A DNA stretch of 64,000 nt from Hymenobacter wooponensis (GTDB lineage Bacteria; Bacteroidota; Bacteroidia; Cytophagales; Hymenobacteraceae), in contig NZ_SRKZ01000002.1 in assembly GCF_004745865.1 (NCBI RefSeq), forward strand, positions 1 through 64,000, read 5' to 3'. Shown piece by piece: positions 44,812 to 53,203 of this stretch. The notes below the pieces were generated by a model, which worked only from the letters and a program-made list of their open reading frames with translations, searched no databases and had not been told where the DNA came from. The position numbers were made by a program, and so were the translations under genes. Position 1 is the stretch's first letter; the number at the start of each line of letters is the position of its first letter.

Positions 44812-45726
44812 TTGAAAAACCCTCCTATTTACGTTGAGGCGCATATTAATTGCCCCATGGATGCCCTGTGGGCGCATACTCAGCAGCCCGAATTACATGA
44901 GCAGTGGGACCTACGGTTTAGTGAAATTCGCTATCTGCCCCGCCCTACTGAAGCTGAGCCCCAGCAGTTCCTCTATGCCACCCGCATTGGCTTTGGGCTG
45001 GGCGTAGCGGGCAAAGGCGAAAGCGTAGGCACCAAGGAGAAAAATGGTGAGCGGACCTCGGTGCTCAAGTTCTGGTCGGATGAGTGGCTGTCCCTGATCC
45101 GGACGGGCGCGGGCTACTGGAAATATATCCCTACTGACAACGGCCTGCGCTTCCTTACCGGCTACGACTACCAAACCCGCTTCGGCCTTCCGGGCGCCGT
45201 CATCGACCGAGTAGCCTTCCGGCCGCTGATTGGGTGGGCTACAGCCTGGAGTTTTGACTGCCTGCGCCTGTGGCTGGAAAAGGGCATCCGGCCCGCTACG
45301 TCGGTGCGGCTGGCGCTGGTGCAATGGCTGGTGCGGCTGGTGCTGGCCCTCAGCTGGATTTACCAGGGCGTAGTACCCAAGCTGCTTTTCCCCGATACCG
45401 GTGAGCTGCGCATTCTGCAGGGAGCAGGCTTTTCTGCTCCGGCGGCGCATGGCATTGCAACGGCCGTGGGCGTAGGTGAAATCCTCTTCGGCTTGCTGTT
45501 CTGGCTGCTGCCAAGGAGTGGCCTACGGGCCGTGTACTGGCTGAATATGGTGGGGCTGGTGGTATTGGGCGCTGGTGCGCTGTTTAGTCAGCCAATGGTG
45601 TTTGTGGCCCCCTTTAACCCGCTCACGCTGAACCTGTGCATGATGACGCTGGCCGCCGTAGGCCTCCTCACCTTATCCGATGAGCTACCCAGCGCCAGCC
45701 GCTGCCTGCGTCGGCCTCCTCAATAA
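44812..45726 (+). CDS. SRPBCC-DoxX fusion protein
   Basis: 304 residues from a TTG codon, the only start that includes the first strand (IYVEAHINCPMDALWAH) of the SRPBCC/polyketide-cyclase-like fold (about 1-150: WDLRFSEIRYLPR, TGYDYQTRFGLPG). The C-terminal half (about 165-295) has four membrane helices of the DoxX-like family (LSWIYQGVVPKLLF, VGVGEILFGLLFWL). A lipid-like ligand-binding domain joined to a membrane domain suggests handling of a hydrophobic compound. First gene of a compact operon with a DUF4166 protein and a desaturase. Function not established. Confidence 0.8.
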   Translation: MKNPPIYVEAHINCPMDALWAHTQQPELHEQWDLRFSEIRYLPRPTEAEPQQFLYATRIGFGLGVAGKGESVGTKEKNGERTSVLKFWSDEWLSLIRTGAGYWKYIPTDNGLRFLTGYDYQTRFGLPGAVIDRVAFRPLIGWATAWSFDCLRLWLEKGIRPATSVRLALVQWLVRLVLALSWIYQGVVPKLLFPDTGELRILQGAGFSAPAAHGIATAVGVGEILFGLLFWLLPRSGLRAVYWLNMVGLVVLGAGALFSQPMVFVAPFNPLTLNLCMMTLAAVGLLTLSDELPSASRCLRRPPQ

Positions 45727-45746
45727 CCCTTGCTACCTATATATCC

Positions 45747-46427
45747 ATGGAATCCATCTATCAGCAGCAGCTCGGCCCCGATTTTCAGAAGCTCCACCCG
45801 CGCATTCAGGAGCGCCTAGCTTTTGCCAGTGAGCACCAACGGGCATTCATTGGCGAGGGCACCATGGAGCGGGTGTGGCACGGCCCATTTTACACGCAAC
45901 CTTTCCTGCGGGTGGGCCTGATGCGCAATATTATGTTTCCGGAGGCGGGCCAGAACATTCCCTTCCGCATTGAAAACTACGCCTACGTTGACCCGCTCGG
46001 GCGCGAAACCGTGACCTGGATCCGGCGCTTTCAGTTTCCTAAACACACCCGCTGCTTCGATGCCACCATGATTAGGAGCCAGCAGCGCAACCGCATTGTA
46101 GACTACCTCGGCACCCACCAGCACCTAGCCGTAGATATTGACCTGGCCGTAACGGAGCGAGGTGGCCTACAGCTGCGGTCGGGGGAACAACGCTTCTACG
46201 AAGGCCTCCTGAACTTCCGGTTTCCCATGCTTTTCTCGGGGTTGGCGGAGGTAGAGGAATGGTACGATGACGACGCCGGCTGCTACCGCATTCAGGTGGA
46301 GGTCAGCAACAAACTTTTTGGCAAGCTCTTCGGATACCACGGCTCCTTCCAGCCCCGGTGGGAGACGGTGGCACCCACGGCTATTCCAGAATACGCGCTA
46401 CCCCGCCGCCACGAGCGGCGCGAATAG
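45747..46427 (+). CDS. DUF4166 protein
   Basis: 226 residues, no signal or membrane segment. Pattern of DUF4166: YQQQLGPDFQKLHPRIQERL at the start, GEGTMERVWHG, VTWIRRFQFP, and a C-terminal VEEWYDDDAGCYRIQVEVSN and FGYHGSFQPRW. Largely beta-strand. It begins 20 bases after the SRPBCC-DoxX gene. In other genomes, as I recall, DUF4166 domains occur with DoxX-like and saccharopine-dehydrogenase-like domains, which fits this neighbourhood. Function unknown. Confidence 0.8.
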   Translation: MESIYQQQLGPDFQKLHPRIQERLAFASEHQRAFIGEGTMERVWHGPFYTQPFLRVGLMRNIMFPEAGQNIPFRIENYAYVDPLGRETVTWIRRFQFPKHTRCFDATMIRSQQRNRIVDYLGTHQHLAVDIDLAVTERGGLQLRSGEQRFYEGLLNFRFPMLFSGLAEVEEWYDDDAGCYRIQVEVSNKLFGKLFGYHGSFQPRWETVAPTAIPEYALPRRHERRE

Positions 46428-46502
46428 CTTTCAGTTTCTGCCTGCTATGCTTGTGGCAGCTCCGCTAGTCTACGTGTTTTCTATCAGCTAACTGCTACGC
46501 TT

Positions 46503-47267
46503 ATGAAGTCTACCGCCACCTCCGCCCACTTACAACTCACAACCGGCCAGCGGTACGTGGAGCTGGCACGCCCCTGGACCCTGGCGGCGCTGTACATAGG
46601 CCTAGCCGCGGTGGGCTGGTGGTGGCTGGCGGTGCCGGTGGCCGTAGCGGTGTGCCTGGCGGCATTCGTGCAAATGCACGATGCCATGCACAATGCCCTA
46701 GGCCTGTCTAAGCCAGTTAATGAGCGTATTCTTACACTTAGCGGGCTGTTGATCTTGAAAAGTGGCCATGCCCTGCAAGTCACTCACTTGCGGCACCACG
46801 GCCGCTGCCTCACCGAAGACGACCCCGAAGGAGCACCGGCCAACTGGAAGTTTTCTCGGGTGCTCTGGCAAGGCCCCTGGCATATTCTGATGCTTCGCCG
46901 CGAGTCATTGCGCATTGCTCCCAATACCCGTCGTATTCAGCTGCTCGAAACAGCTTTTACAGTGCTTCTACTGGCGGCATTCGTAGCGTTGCATTTCCTG
47001 ACGGGCTCCGTTGTAGGCCTGGTCTATTGGGGGGTGGCATTCTTCATGAGTGCTACCATGCCCATCTGGGCTTCATACATCCCACACCACGTGGCCTCCC
47101 GTAACCCAGCAGCGCGGGCAGCTGCAGCGGTGGCCCAGGTCTGGACGCCGGTAGTGTCGTCGTTTGCCTTCCACCACGTGCACCATCATTACCCGCGCGT
47201 ACCCACGGCCCTACTGCACCGGGCTGCCGCGGAGCTACCGCCCCCGCCAGAAGAGCACCACCACTAG
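46503..47267 (+). CDS. Fatty-acid-desaturase-like membrane enzyme
   Basis: 254 residues, four or five hydrophobic segments. Three His boxes of the membrane di-iron desaturase/hydroxylase family: HDAMH (near 60), HLRHH (near 95) and HHVHHH (near 225), plus HH in YIPHHVAS. The size and spacing fit short desaturases or carotenoid-type hydroxylases/ketolases more than long acyl-CoA desaturases. It would act in the inner membrane with ferredoxin or cytochrome electrons; the ferredoxin and reductase encoded ~9 kb upstream are possible donors, an inference. C-terminus His/Pro-rich. Third gene of the operon. Confidence 0.82.
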   Translation: MKSTATSAHLQLTTGQRYVELARPWTLAALYIGLAAVGWWWLAVPVAVAVCLAAFVQMHDAMHNALGLSKPVNERILTLSGLLILKSGHALQVTHLRHHGRCLTEDDPEGAPANWKFSRVLWQGPWHILMLRRESLRIAPNTRRIQLLETAFTVLLLAAFVALHFLTGSVVGLVYWGVAFFMSATMPIWASYIPHHVASRNPAARAAAAVAQVWTPVVSSFAFHHVHHHYPRVPTALLHRAAAELPPPPEEHHH

Positions 47268-47293
47268 AGCTTAGCGGCTTAGAACCGGTATTG

Positions 47294-47878
47294 CTACTCC
47301 CTGCTCACACCTTGGCCATCTAGCACAGCCTCAGCCTGGGCAATATGGCGCTGCATGTGCACTACCAATAGTTCTAGCGCATCGGTAAGGCGAGGCAGCA
47401 ACAGCGGAATAATAGGATTGGGAATGCGGATGGCGTTGGCATTGACGCCGCGAGTCTGATCGATCAGGCCGTTTAGTTCATCAAGCTGGCGGCTGAACAC
47501 CTCTAGTACCGTACGGGGCAAGCGGAACCCGCTAGGCGCATACTGCTGCGGCGACTTCATGGCCTTCTCTGTGGCGGGCACCCGCATAGATTCGGTCATT
47601 CTCTTGCCAATAAACCCGTGCGCCACCATTTCGGCAGGCTTTGAGCCGCGCTCCTGAGCAGCTTTTATTTTCTTGCTGATGACGGGCAAGTACAACCCGC
47701 CCACAATGTTGAGGTGCTCCAAGCACTGGCCTACGCTCCATTTGCCCGGTCCCGGACCGCGGTTAAGCTGGTCGTCGGTGAGGGGCCGAAAACGCCGGTC
47801 TACTGTTTCGCGCACCTGGCGCAGGTCAGCAGCCAGAGAATCCAGAAACTCAGTAGTACGACGGGTGGTGGCAGACAT
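47294..47878 (-). CDS. DinB-family protein
   Basis: 194 residues from the ATG at 47878; an upstream frame adds 40 residues of poor sequence. Four-helix bundle with DinB metal-site residues: GQCLEHLNIVG (His in helix 2) and HMQRHIAQAE (two His in helix 4), plus the opening FLDSLAADLRQVRETVDRRF. Members of this superfamily are often thiol-dependent metalloenzymes (bacillithiol or mycothiol transferases) or stress proteins. Substrate unknown. Stands alone, converging with the desaturase operon. Confidence 0.82.
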   Translation of the reverse strand: MSATTRRTTEFLDSLAADLRQVRETVDRRFRPLTDDQLNRGPGPGKWSVGQCLEHLNIVGGLYLPVISKKIKAAQERGSKPAEMVAHGFIGKRMTESMRVPATEKAMKSPQQYAPSGFRLPRTVLEVFSRQLDELNGLIDQTRGVNANAIRIPNPIIPLLLPRLTDALELLVVHMQRHIAQAEAVLDGQGVSRE

Positions 47879-48174
47879 GGCGGAGTTGATAAGTAAGCGA
47901 ATTGCAGATGTAATGATACGCGCCCGGCGTGGTTTAGCCAACGGCCCGGCTACTGGTACGCATAAATTGCTCATGAGTAAAGCCCTTGCACCAGCCAAAC
48001 GGGCAGCTCATGGCCTAGTAACGCATACGTACCGGCAAATATGATTATCAACCGGCTTTATCACGTATTTCCCCAGACTTAACTCCGCATTAAGCTTATA
48101 TTAGCCAAGCTATTGGAGGGCGCAATGCCAGCTCCCTGCCCTGTATCTATAAGTCGACTTATTCTCTTATTCTA

Positions 48175-49224
48175 ATGACCGCGCCGCGCACTGCCCGCCC
48201 TAAACCTGCTTCCTCTCGGGCCCGCAAACGCACTTTATTCAGTCCGCTCCAGGTAGCTCTTCGGCGTCATTTCGGTTTTTCTCGGCGGGAAACCTCGGGG
48301 TTTATCGTGCTGCTCTTGCTTATGGTGCTGCTCCTCTGGCTACCTGAGCTGCTGCGGCCGGCACTGCCGCAGTATAACCCAGTTTCTGATCAAGCTCGCC
48401 TCAATGCTTGGGCCGCTGAGTTGGCAGCACAACGGCAGCCTCGCCGTTATCCGTCGCGCTACCCGCGCCGAGAGTATGCAGCACGGCCTACCGTGCCTCA
48501 GGTTACGCTTGCCCCCTTTAACCCTAACCAACTCACTGAACTAGACTGGCAGGCGCGTGGGTTGCCAGCCTTTATTGCGCGGCGGTTGGTGCACTACCGT
48601 GATGTTATTGGTGGCTTCAAGGCGAAGGAACAGATCAAGCGGACTTATGGCCTCTCCGATTCTTTGTACAGCCGGTTGGCCCCTTTTATGCAACTGCCGG
48701 AGTTGTTACCCGCCCGCGGAGCCCGGCAGTACGCGAATGGCACAAGTGGCCTAGACTCACGTTTCCCCAAATATTCTGCAGCCACTTCTGGCTTTACCCG
48801 CAAGCCTACGCACTTGGCAGCTTTTGACCTGAACCTGGCTGACACCACTCAGCTTATGCAGATACGGGGGATTGGGCGCGGCTACGCCCGGCGGGTGGTG
48901 GAGTACCGGCAGCGGCTGGGTGGCTTCACGCAGGAAGAGCAGTTAGGCGAAATTTACAGTCTCCGCGATGCCCCTGATCTTGTTGACAGCCTGCGTAAAT
49001 ACACGTTTGTGGGAGCTGCCTTTGCGCCGTCCGCAGTCAATATAAATACTGAGCCATTCGAGGTACTACAGGCGCACCCTTACATTGGCAAGCGCCTGGC
49101 CCGCGTGGTAGTGGCCTACCGGCAGCAGCACGGCCCTTTCCGGCAGCCTGCTGATCTGCGGCAGATTCGAATCATCGATGAGGCTACTGTAGAAAAGCTG
49201 CGGCCTTACCTGCGGTTCGACTAA
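48175..49224 (+). CDS. Helix-hairpin-helix (ComEA-like) membrane protein
   Basis: 349 residues. A basic N-terminus then one membrane helix (about 42-62, GFIVLLLLMVLLLWLPELL). After a linker come three HhH repeats: LDWQARGLPAFIARRLVHYR (about 125), LMQIRGIGRGYARRVVEYR (about 225) and LQAHPYIGKRLARVVVAYR (about 295), each followed by GGF or GPF and a short helix. Single-pass HhH proteins in Bacteroidota resemble ComEA, the periplasmic DNA receptor for natural uptake, though here the three repeats and the anchored N-terminus also fit a general DNA-binding envelope protein. Expressed alone. Confidence 0.82.
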   Translation: MTAPRTARPKPASSRARKRTLFSPLQVALRRHFGFSRRETSGFIVLLLLMVLLLWLPELLRPALPQYNPVSDQARLNAWAAELAAQRQPRRYPSRYPRREYAARPTVPQVTLAPFNPNQLTELDWQARGLPAFIARRLVHYRDVIGGFKAKEQIKRTYGLSDSLYSRLAPFMQLPELLPARGARQYANGTSGLDSRFPKYSAATSGFTRKPTHLAAFDLNLADTTQLMQIRGIGRGYARRVVEYRQRLGGFTQEEQLGEIYSLRDAPDLVDSLRKYTFVGAAFAPSAVNINTEPFEVLQAHPYIGKRLARVVVAYRQQHGPFRQPADLRQIRIIDEATVEKLRPYLRFD

Positions 49225-49293
49225 CGCACACAAGGCCGCAATGTAAGGGGCTACAAAGAGGCTATAACCAGGGGCTTCTACCCTACCGCTACT

Positions 49294-50088
49294 TTACTTG
49301 GTTTTCACGGCCAGCGAAACACCCATACCACCGCCGGGCATGTACGTGGGCACCAGAAGCAGCTTTTCTCCTACATGCCCCGGCAGCAAATGCGCTGCCA
49401 CCGGATACAAGTGCCAAACTGCCTCCGCCGACAGCACCCCAATGCTGGCCCCAGCTAGCACATCTGTAATCCAATGCCGGTTGTTGAGCATGCGCATGGC
49501 CCCAGTGGCCGTGGCAATACTATAACCTCCTACTGCTACCCACGGCCGGGTACGGCCAAATTGCTCATACAGCAATGTGGCTGTCATAAAGGCTTCTGCC
49601 GTGTGCGCCGAGGGGAAAGAGCTAAAGTCCAGAGCATTATCTGGGCGCTTGGTATGGCTGACATTCTTCAGATTACTGACTACCCCGGTGCTTAGTGCGT
49701 GCGAGAGACCATAAATAATGGTGAAGGGCACAACGCCGCGTGCACCTTTCATGCCGCCAGCATACAGCCCGTAGGCCACTACAATGGGTACGTGCCGGCT
49801 GTAGTCATCGAGGCTGGTATGGAAATGGGGGAAAGCTTCATGCGTTTCCTCCCCTACCTCTTCCTTAATTTCATCCAGCACGTTCTCGTTACGGCTGATG
49901 TAGCCAAGGCCAATGAGGCCGACGGGAATAGCTGTATGCCAAACCGCGGGCTTTTTCATCCAAGAAACTAGCCCTGGTCGGGCAGTTGCTACCGACACTG
50001 AGTCGGGGGCCGACGGGACAGAAACCTGGGCCATAAGGGGCTGACTGGCCAGCAGGGTCAGGAGCAATAAAACAGAAGCCAAACGCAT
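49294..50088 (-). CDS. PAP2-superfamily phosphatase
   Basis: 264 residues with a signal peptide (~1-20, ends LMAQ) and several hydrophobic segments. Motifs of the PAP2/haloperoxidase fold: KRPDNALDFSSFPSAH (K-x6-RP-like and PSGH-type with SAH) and RMLNNRHWITDVLAG (R-x5-H-x3-D). This places the catalytic site at the periplasmic side. Likely a lipid phosphatase acting on phosphatidate, undecaprenyl pyrophosphate or similar. The precise substrate is not visible. Stands divergent from the propeller lipoprotein. Confidence 0.87.
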   Translation of the reverse strand: MRLASVLLLLTLLASQPLMAQVSVPSAPDSVSVATARPGLVSWMKKPAVWHTAIPVGLIGLGYISRNENVLDEIKEEVGEETHEAFPHFHTSLDDYSRHVPIVVAYGLYAGGMKGARGVVPFTIIYGLSHALSTGVVSNLKNVSHTKRPDNALDFSSFPSAHTAEAFMTATLLYEQFGRTRPWVAVGGYSIATATGAMRMLNNRHWITDVLAGASIGVLSAEAVWHLYPVAAHLLPGHVGEKLLLVPTYMPGGGMGVSLAVKTK

Positions 50089-50251
50089 TCCTAAGAGGTA
50101 ATTACGGCGGAGGGATGGCTAACAAGATACTCGCTTAAAAAGTCCCGATACGTACCCTTCCCGCAAAAAAGCCGTAATTACCGGCGGCCACCTGTTTTTG
50201 CTCGGCCTATCTTGTTCGTAAAGCGCTGAGCAAGCAGCCTGTTTCCTGCCT

Positions 50252-51118
50252 ATGTTGTTCCTGCTTCGCGATAAACTCTTCCCCATTTTCGTCTTTTTGC
50301 AATCGGTGGTCTGTGGGTGTAGTCCCGATAAGGGCCGTGGTGAGTTTAAGCTAGTGCAGCAGGCCTACGATGTTCAGCGGATAGGACGCCTGAATCGGCA
50401 GCAGGTGGCGGAGAGCTCCGGGCTGGAAATAGCCGATCCGGAAGGTGACCTCTGGACCCACGCCGACGGAGGCAATTCGTCTCGGCTCTACAAAGTCACT
50501 CCCCAAGGCGACCTGCTGCAAACGCTAGACTTGGCGCCCTTGATCAATATTGATTGGGAAGACCTTACCCAGGACGATGAAAAGCGCCTGTACATTGGCG
50601 ACTTCGGCAATAACCAAAACAAGCGCCGCAACCTGCGCATTTACCGGCTCAGCGGCCCTGATTTAAAGCAGGTTGATACTATCCGTTTTGAGTATGCCGA
50701 CCAGCGGAAATTTCCGCCGCGCAAACCCGACCGCAACTTCGATTGCGAGGCTTTTTACTATTATCAGGATAGTCTCTATCTCTTTACCAAAAACCGCGGC
50801 GCAGGCCAATGGGTAAAGGAGTACGTGCTGCCGGCTCAGCCAGGCCACCACACCGCTCGCCTGGCCGATAGTCTTAAGATCAACACTTGGATTACCTCCG
50901 CCGACATTAGCCCTAATGGGCGGCAGGTGGCACTGCTAGGCTACGGCCACGTGTACATGATTGAGCGCTTGCCTGGCCGCCGCCTCTTCGACGGCCTGAA
51001 AACCTGCCTACCCATTCCTTCCACGGGCCAAGCCGAGGCCATCGTGTTTACCAGCAACCAGGAGTTCATTCTCAGCAATGAGAAGGGCCGCATCTACCAC
51101 GCCAAGAAAAAAGACTAA
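50252..51118 (+). CDS. Putative lipoprotein with beta-propeller-like repeats
   Basis: 288 residues. N-terminal hydrophobic stretch ending VVCGCS suggests lipidation, though the lipobox is imperfect. The rest shows repeated strand patterns: GDLWTHADGGNSSRLYKVTPQG, LYIGDFGNNQNKRRNLRIYRLSG, SLYLFTKNRGAG and ITSADISPNGRQVALLGYGHVYMI, typical of a beta-propeller. No catalytic motif. I recall such proteins in many Bacteroidota as periplasmic or surface proteins of unknown role. The stop codon lies inside the left arm of the long downstream hairpin. Confidence 0.68.
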   Translation: MLFLLRDKLFPIFVFLQSVVCGCSPDKGRGEFKLVQQAYDVQRIGRLNRQQVAESSGLEIADPEGDLWTHADGGNSSRLYKVTPQGDLLQTLDLAPLINIDWEDLTQDDEKRLYIGDFGNNQNKRRNLRIYRLSGPDLKQVDTIRFEYADQRKFPPRKPDRNFDCEAFYYYQDSLYLFTKNRGAGQWVKEYVLPAQPGHHTARLADSLKINTWITSADISPNGRQVALLGYGHVYMIERLPGRRLFDGLKTCLPIPSTGQAEAIVFTSNQEFILSNEKGRIYHAKKKD

Positions 51119-51182
51119 GCCCAATCACGCAAAAGCGCCGCCTACTATCTAGTAGGCGGCGCTTTTGCGTGATTGGGCTTAG
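51115..51182. terminator. Bidirectional hairpin terminator, 32-bp perfect stem, overlapping a stop codon
   Basis: Positions 51115-51146 and 51151-51182 are exact complements with a 4-base loop. The left arm includes the TAA of the upstream gene and the right arm ends four bases before the stop of the convergent gene. Confidence 0.9.
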
Positions 51183-51185
51183 CAC

Positions 51186-52178
51186 CTATTCTGGTTTAGG
51201 CGTAGCAGACTCATCATGAGACTCGGCCCGGCGCGGCGCGGAGCCATAATCTGGCGACTCTTGCTGGCTATTTCGGTCACCGGCTGCGCCACCGTAGTTC
51301 TGCGCAGCATCCTGCTTGTCGTAGTCGCCCCGCGAGGGCGAGCCCGGTTGGCCGCTGTTGTTGGCAGAGTCATACTCATCGTTGTAGGAGCCTCCCTTAG
51401 AGCCAAAGCCTTTTTGGTCGCTGCCTTGGGCGCTGGAGCCAGTAGCATTATAGCCGCTACGCGTGCCACCGGTGTTACTGGTGCCAGCTTCTTGGTCGCC
51501 GTTTGCTGGGCCGGTAGCACCGCGGCCGGTATCTAGCCCAGCCGGGCCTTGCTCCGGGTGGCCGGGGCGGTAGTCTTCCGACTGGTTACGTTGCTGGGCA
51601 TCGGGCTGAGCGGCGGCAGTACCGTTTTGCGTTCCGCCCCCTAAGGAAGAAGTGCCATAGTTTTCGCTATATCCTGAGTCTAGGCCTTTAGGAGCGGCAT
51701 TATCGTTGGCGAAACCAGGGCTCACTGCAGAGTTTTCTTGGATGATGGCCGGGTCCACTTCGGCGCCATAGCGGCTGCCCATGGGTTCATGAAAGCCAGC
51801 TGGCTTCTGCTCTCGCTCGCCGTCGTAGCCCGTTGTGGCACCGGGTGTATTTAGCGTACCGGCGTAGGTTTCAGCGCCCCGGCTCAGTTCATTGCCGTAG
51901 CCGCCCTGGGTTACCCCCTGCGTTGCTTGCCGCCCAAACTCACCCCGGCTGGGGCTTTGCAGCTCATTTTCTTCGTGATTCCGGTCGTTTGCAAATGGCT
52001 GCTGGCCAGTGGTATTCGCCGGTGTCTGAAGATTATGCGGATTAGCGTCCTGATTAGGGCGCTCATCCTGGTTCTGATTATCCGTTAGGCCACCCTGGCC
52101 TACGCTCGTTTCGGAGGCGGCCAACGACTCGCTAGCGGCGGCGGGGTTCTGGTTCGGGGAAGTAGGTTGCTCTGGCAT
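51186..52178 (-). CDS. Disordered hydrophilic Gly/Asn/Gln-rich protein
   Basis: 330 residues without signal peptide, membrane segment or hydrophobic core. The composition is Gly, Asn, Gln, Ser, Ala, Asp and Tyr throughout, so it is almost certainly intrinsically disordered. A motif recurs: SPSRGEFGRQATQGVTQGGYG (near 75) and SPSRGDYDKQDAAQNYGG (near 280). I recognise no family. Stress-linked hydrophilins share such composition, and the divergent neighbour is a cold-shock protein, so a stress role is a reasonable but unproven guess. It also resembles phase-separating Tyr/Gly-rich proteins. Confidence 0.62.
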   Translation of the reverse strand: MPEQPTSPNQNPAAASESLAASETSVGQGGLTDNQNQDERPNQDANPHNLQTPANTTGQQPFANDRNHEENELQSPSRGEFGRQATQGVTQGGYGNELSRGAETYAGTLNTPGATTGYDGEREQKPAGFHEPMGSRYGAEVDPAIIQENSAVSPGFANDNAAPKGLDSGYSENYGTSSLGGGTQNGTAAAQPDAQQRNQSEDYRPGHPEQGPAGLDTGRGATGPANGDQEAGTSNTGGTRSGYNATGSSAQGSDQKGFGSKGGSYNDEYDSANNSGQPGSPSRGDYDKQDAAQNYGGAAGDRNSQQESPDYGSAPRRAESHDESATPKPE

Positions 52179-52324
52179 GGGAGAGTGTCATATCAAGTAG
52201 GATGCGTAAATTCATACGCACTGCCGCGCTATGTGTTCCTTTCTCTCCCCCGCCGTGTTTCCGTAGTTTGGAAATACCCCTTAGTTTTACCGCATTCTTT
52301 CACCCACAATTTTTAACACCTGCT

Positions 52325-52516
52325 ATGAAAACTGGCAAAGTGAAATTTTTTAACGAATCGAAAGGCTATGGTTTCATCGTACAGGATGAAAATGGCCAGG
52401 AGATTTTCGTACACCAAACCGGTCTGATTCACGAAATCCGCGAGAATGACCGCGTTTCCTTCGACATCATCGACGGCAAGAAAGGTCAGAATGCTGTTAA
52501 AGTAGAGCGCATCTAG
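52325..52516 (+). CDS. Cold-shock protein (CspA family)
   Basis: 63 residues from the ATG at 52325; a longer frame upstream is non-coding leader. Single CSD domain: GKVKFFNESKGYGFIVQ contains RNP1 (KGYGFI), and EIFVHQTG is RNP2, with Gln replacing the more common Phe/His pattern. Small five-stranded OB fold that binds single-stranded RNA or DNA and melts structure. Leader (52202-52324) may hold a cold-box-like structure but I cannot show one. Own terminator follows. Confidence 0.95.
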   Translation: MKTGKVKFFNESKGYGFIVQDENGQEIFVHQTGLIHEIRENDRVSFDIIDGKKGQNAVKVERI

Positions 52517-52543
52517 CCTTTCCCACACCGGCCCGCCTATTGC

Positions 52544-52588
52544 CTGCTCCAGCTTCTGCCCCTCGGCAGTAGGCTGGAGCAGTTTTTT
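52544..52588 (+). terminator. Terminator of the cold-shock gene
   Basis: A 10-bp stem (52544-52553 with 52573-52582) has an inner CTGCC/GGCAG stem and a run of six T. Rho-independent type. Confidence 0.9.
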
Positions 52589-52620
52589 ATGGCCTAGCCA
52601 GCTCGCATCATAGGCTAAAT

Positions 52621-52672
52621 AGCAAGCCCCCGGCAGCAGGTAGTGGTCGATACCTGCCGCCGGGGGCTTGCT
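52621..52672 (-). terminator. Terminator of gldH
   Basis: Arms of 22 bases (52621-52642 and 52651-52672) with a single A/C mismatch and an 8-base loop. It lies next to the stop of the gene at 52691-53200. So this convergent pair has two separate hairpins. Confidence 0.85.
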
Positions 52673-52690
52673 GTGTAATAGTCGCCGAGC

Positions 52691-53200
52691 CTATTTCTTA
52701 GCGTCGGTATGCTTAGCTACTCGTACGCCCACGGCCATGATATTCGGCAGTTGATCTTGGCGCATGTACTGCTCTAGCATGATTTTATACGGACCAGTTT
52801 GAGAGAAGTGCTGGTTAGGCAGGGCCAGAAACTGGTGGTCGTAAATGTCGCCGGTACCATTGCCGCGCGGCTCACCGGTCTGAGGGTCCATCAGCAGCAT
52901 TTGGTGCAGCAGCCGCGAGATAGACTTCCCGTCGGGGCCCGTAAGGGTGTGCTTCACATAGAGATTATAGTACTCGTAGTTTGAGGCATTGCGCACATTG
53001 AAGTACACATCATACCGCAATGTTGTATCGGGTATCTCAAACTCAAATGTGGGTTTCTCTTGCACCGCCCACACGTACGGCACGCCCGAAGGTGATTTCA
53101 GGTCGGTATTCTTTTCATACACCTGACCTGAATCGCAGGCAGTAAGCACCAACAGGCCTAGCAAGCCCAGTATGGGCATCAGACGAAAAACAGCGCGCAT
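52691..53200 (-). CDS. gldH: Gliding motility lipoprotein GldH
   Basis: 169 residues with a lipobox (LVLTAC, Cys near 22). Matches GldH: VYEKNTDL, VWAVQEKPTFEFEIPDT, YDVYFNVRNASNYEYYNLYVKH, GTGDIYDHQFLALPNQHF and a final YKIMLEQYMRQDQLPNI. GldH is a periplasm-facing outer or inner membrane lipoprotein needed for gliding and for stability or function of the T9SS gliding machinery in Flavobacterium. It starts 3 bases after the PSP1 gene, in the same operon; I recall this ricT-gldH pairing as common in Bacteroidota. Confidence 0.9.
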   Translation of the reverse strand: MRAVFRLMPILGLLGLLVLTACDSGQVYEKNTDLKSPSGVPYVWAVQEKPTFEFEIPDTTLRYDVYFNVRNASNYEYYNLYVKHTLTGPDGKSISRLLHQMLLMDPQTGEPRGNGTGDIYDHQFLALPNQHFSQTGPYKIMLEQYMRQDQLPNIMAVGVRVAKHTDAKK

Positions 53201-53203
53201 AGC

